DNA of 64,000 nt from Desulforamulus reducens MI-1 (GTDB lineage Bacteria; Bacillota; Desulfotomaculia; Desulfotomaculales; Desulfotomaculaceae). The translations under genes and the position numbers were made by a program. Positions 63,810 through 64,000 of the stretch are shown here, piece by piece. The notes under the pieces are model-generated. The model made no database searches. It saw nothing but the letters and a program-made list of their open reading frames with translations, and was not told the origin of the DNA. The stretch lies in NCBI RefSeq assembly GCF_000016165.1, contig NC_009253.1, forward strand, positions 2,018,332 to 2,082,331, given 5' to 3'. Position 1 is the first letter of the stretch, and every line of letters starts with the position of its first letter.

Positions 63810-64000
63810 TTAGTTTATTTTAGTCCCCGGAACCATAGTATCACTACTAATCACATCAATAATCGCTGGTTTCCTAAAAGATAACACACTTGTAAATACT
63901 TGCTCCAACTGATCGCATTTTTCTACCCGATACCCTACTCCACCACAGGACTTTGCAAACAAAGCAAAATCAGGGTTAAGCAAATCAACTCCCTGTGGGT
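63810..64000 (-). CDS. Thiamine-diphosphate enzyme, C-terminal end (cut by window edge)
   Basis: The minus-strand frame entering from the right edge encodes the end of a ThDP-dependent enzyme of the acetolactate synthase/pyruvate oxidase type: VDLLNPDFALFAKSCGGVGY, RVEKCDQLEQVF and KPAIIDVISSDTMVPG before the TAA stop. This is the typical C-terminal pyrophosphate-binding domain end. The precise enzyme (IlvB-like, sulfoacetaldehyde acetyltransferase-like or other) needs the missing part. Confidence 0.8.
   Translation of the reverse strand, partial: PQGVDLLNPDFALFAKSCGGVGYRVEKCDQLEQVFTSVLSFRKPAIIDVISSDTMVPGTKIN

Overview
The window is low-GC chromosomal DNA from an anaerobic, spore-forming Firmicute. 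The best guess is a Desulfotomaculum/Desulforamulus-like Peptococcaceae. Pointers are a selenocysteine NAD-linked formate dehydrogenase, a class I two-subunit fumarase with B. subtilis-type SdhCAB and Mdh, a SpoVK-like AAA protein, YjcZ-type coat-like peptides, a LexA SOS box of the Firmicute type, and the mutS-mutL-miaA-hfq-spoVK order. The genus is an inference from gene content; no 16S gene is present.

Layout. 1-7.3 kb: the end of a MATE exporter, then a minus-strand six-gene signalling operon (response regulator, SiaB kinase, SiaC, histidine kinase, SiaA-like PP2C phosphatase, GGDEF/HD-GYP protein). This is a Sia-type partner switch in which two different output proteins carry the same N-terminal module. 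7.3-14.5 kb: an ArsB/NhaD permease, then an eroded accessory region. It holds a gutted histidine kinase, an IS3 transposase tail, structured DNA, a PadR regulator with a tungstate-binding-like protein, a 1-kb desert, a GNAT protein, two tiny Gly/Tyr-rich YjcZ-like genes and a GMC oxidoreductase remnant. 14.5-24.1 kb: DEAD-box helicase, topoisomerase III, TVP38-type membrane protein and the three-gene formate dehydrogenase, whose alpha subunit is read through an in-frame UGA. 24.4-27.1 kb: FapA/DUF342 protein, a small membrane protein and a universal stress protein.

27.1-34.3 kb: two YeiH-family exporters, each followed by a tiny membrane protein of similar design. They flank a histidine kinase, a LuxR-type regulator and an output-less Cache/PAS sensor. 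34.5-40.4 kb: C4-dicarboxylate block mdh, sdhBAC and fumarase beta/alpha, a reversible malate-fumarate-succinate route. 40.6-45 kb: lexA with its SOS box, a Cys-rich MerR protein, an AtuA/DUF4387 pair and a frameshifted TRAP permease. 45-59.2 kb: a long minus-strand housekeeping run (methionine gamma-lyase-like protein, spoVK-like, hfq, miaA, a methyltransferase, mutL, a histone-deacetylase-like protein, a hydantoinase-like protein, mutS, ylbF-like, miaB). 59.5-62.9 kb: a beta-oxidation/butyrate-type cluster (hbd, CoA-transferase B, a truncated CoA-transferase A, an N-terminally damaged thiolase). 63.3-64 kb: two tiny membrane ORFs and the end of a ThDP enzyme that runs off the window.

Features that automatic calling would miss are the UGA codon of the formate dehydrogenase, the probable non-AUG starts of miaA (AUA) and the fumarase alpha gene (AUU), seven short genes, the transposase and CoA-transferase remnants, and the right-edge partial gene.
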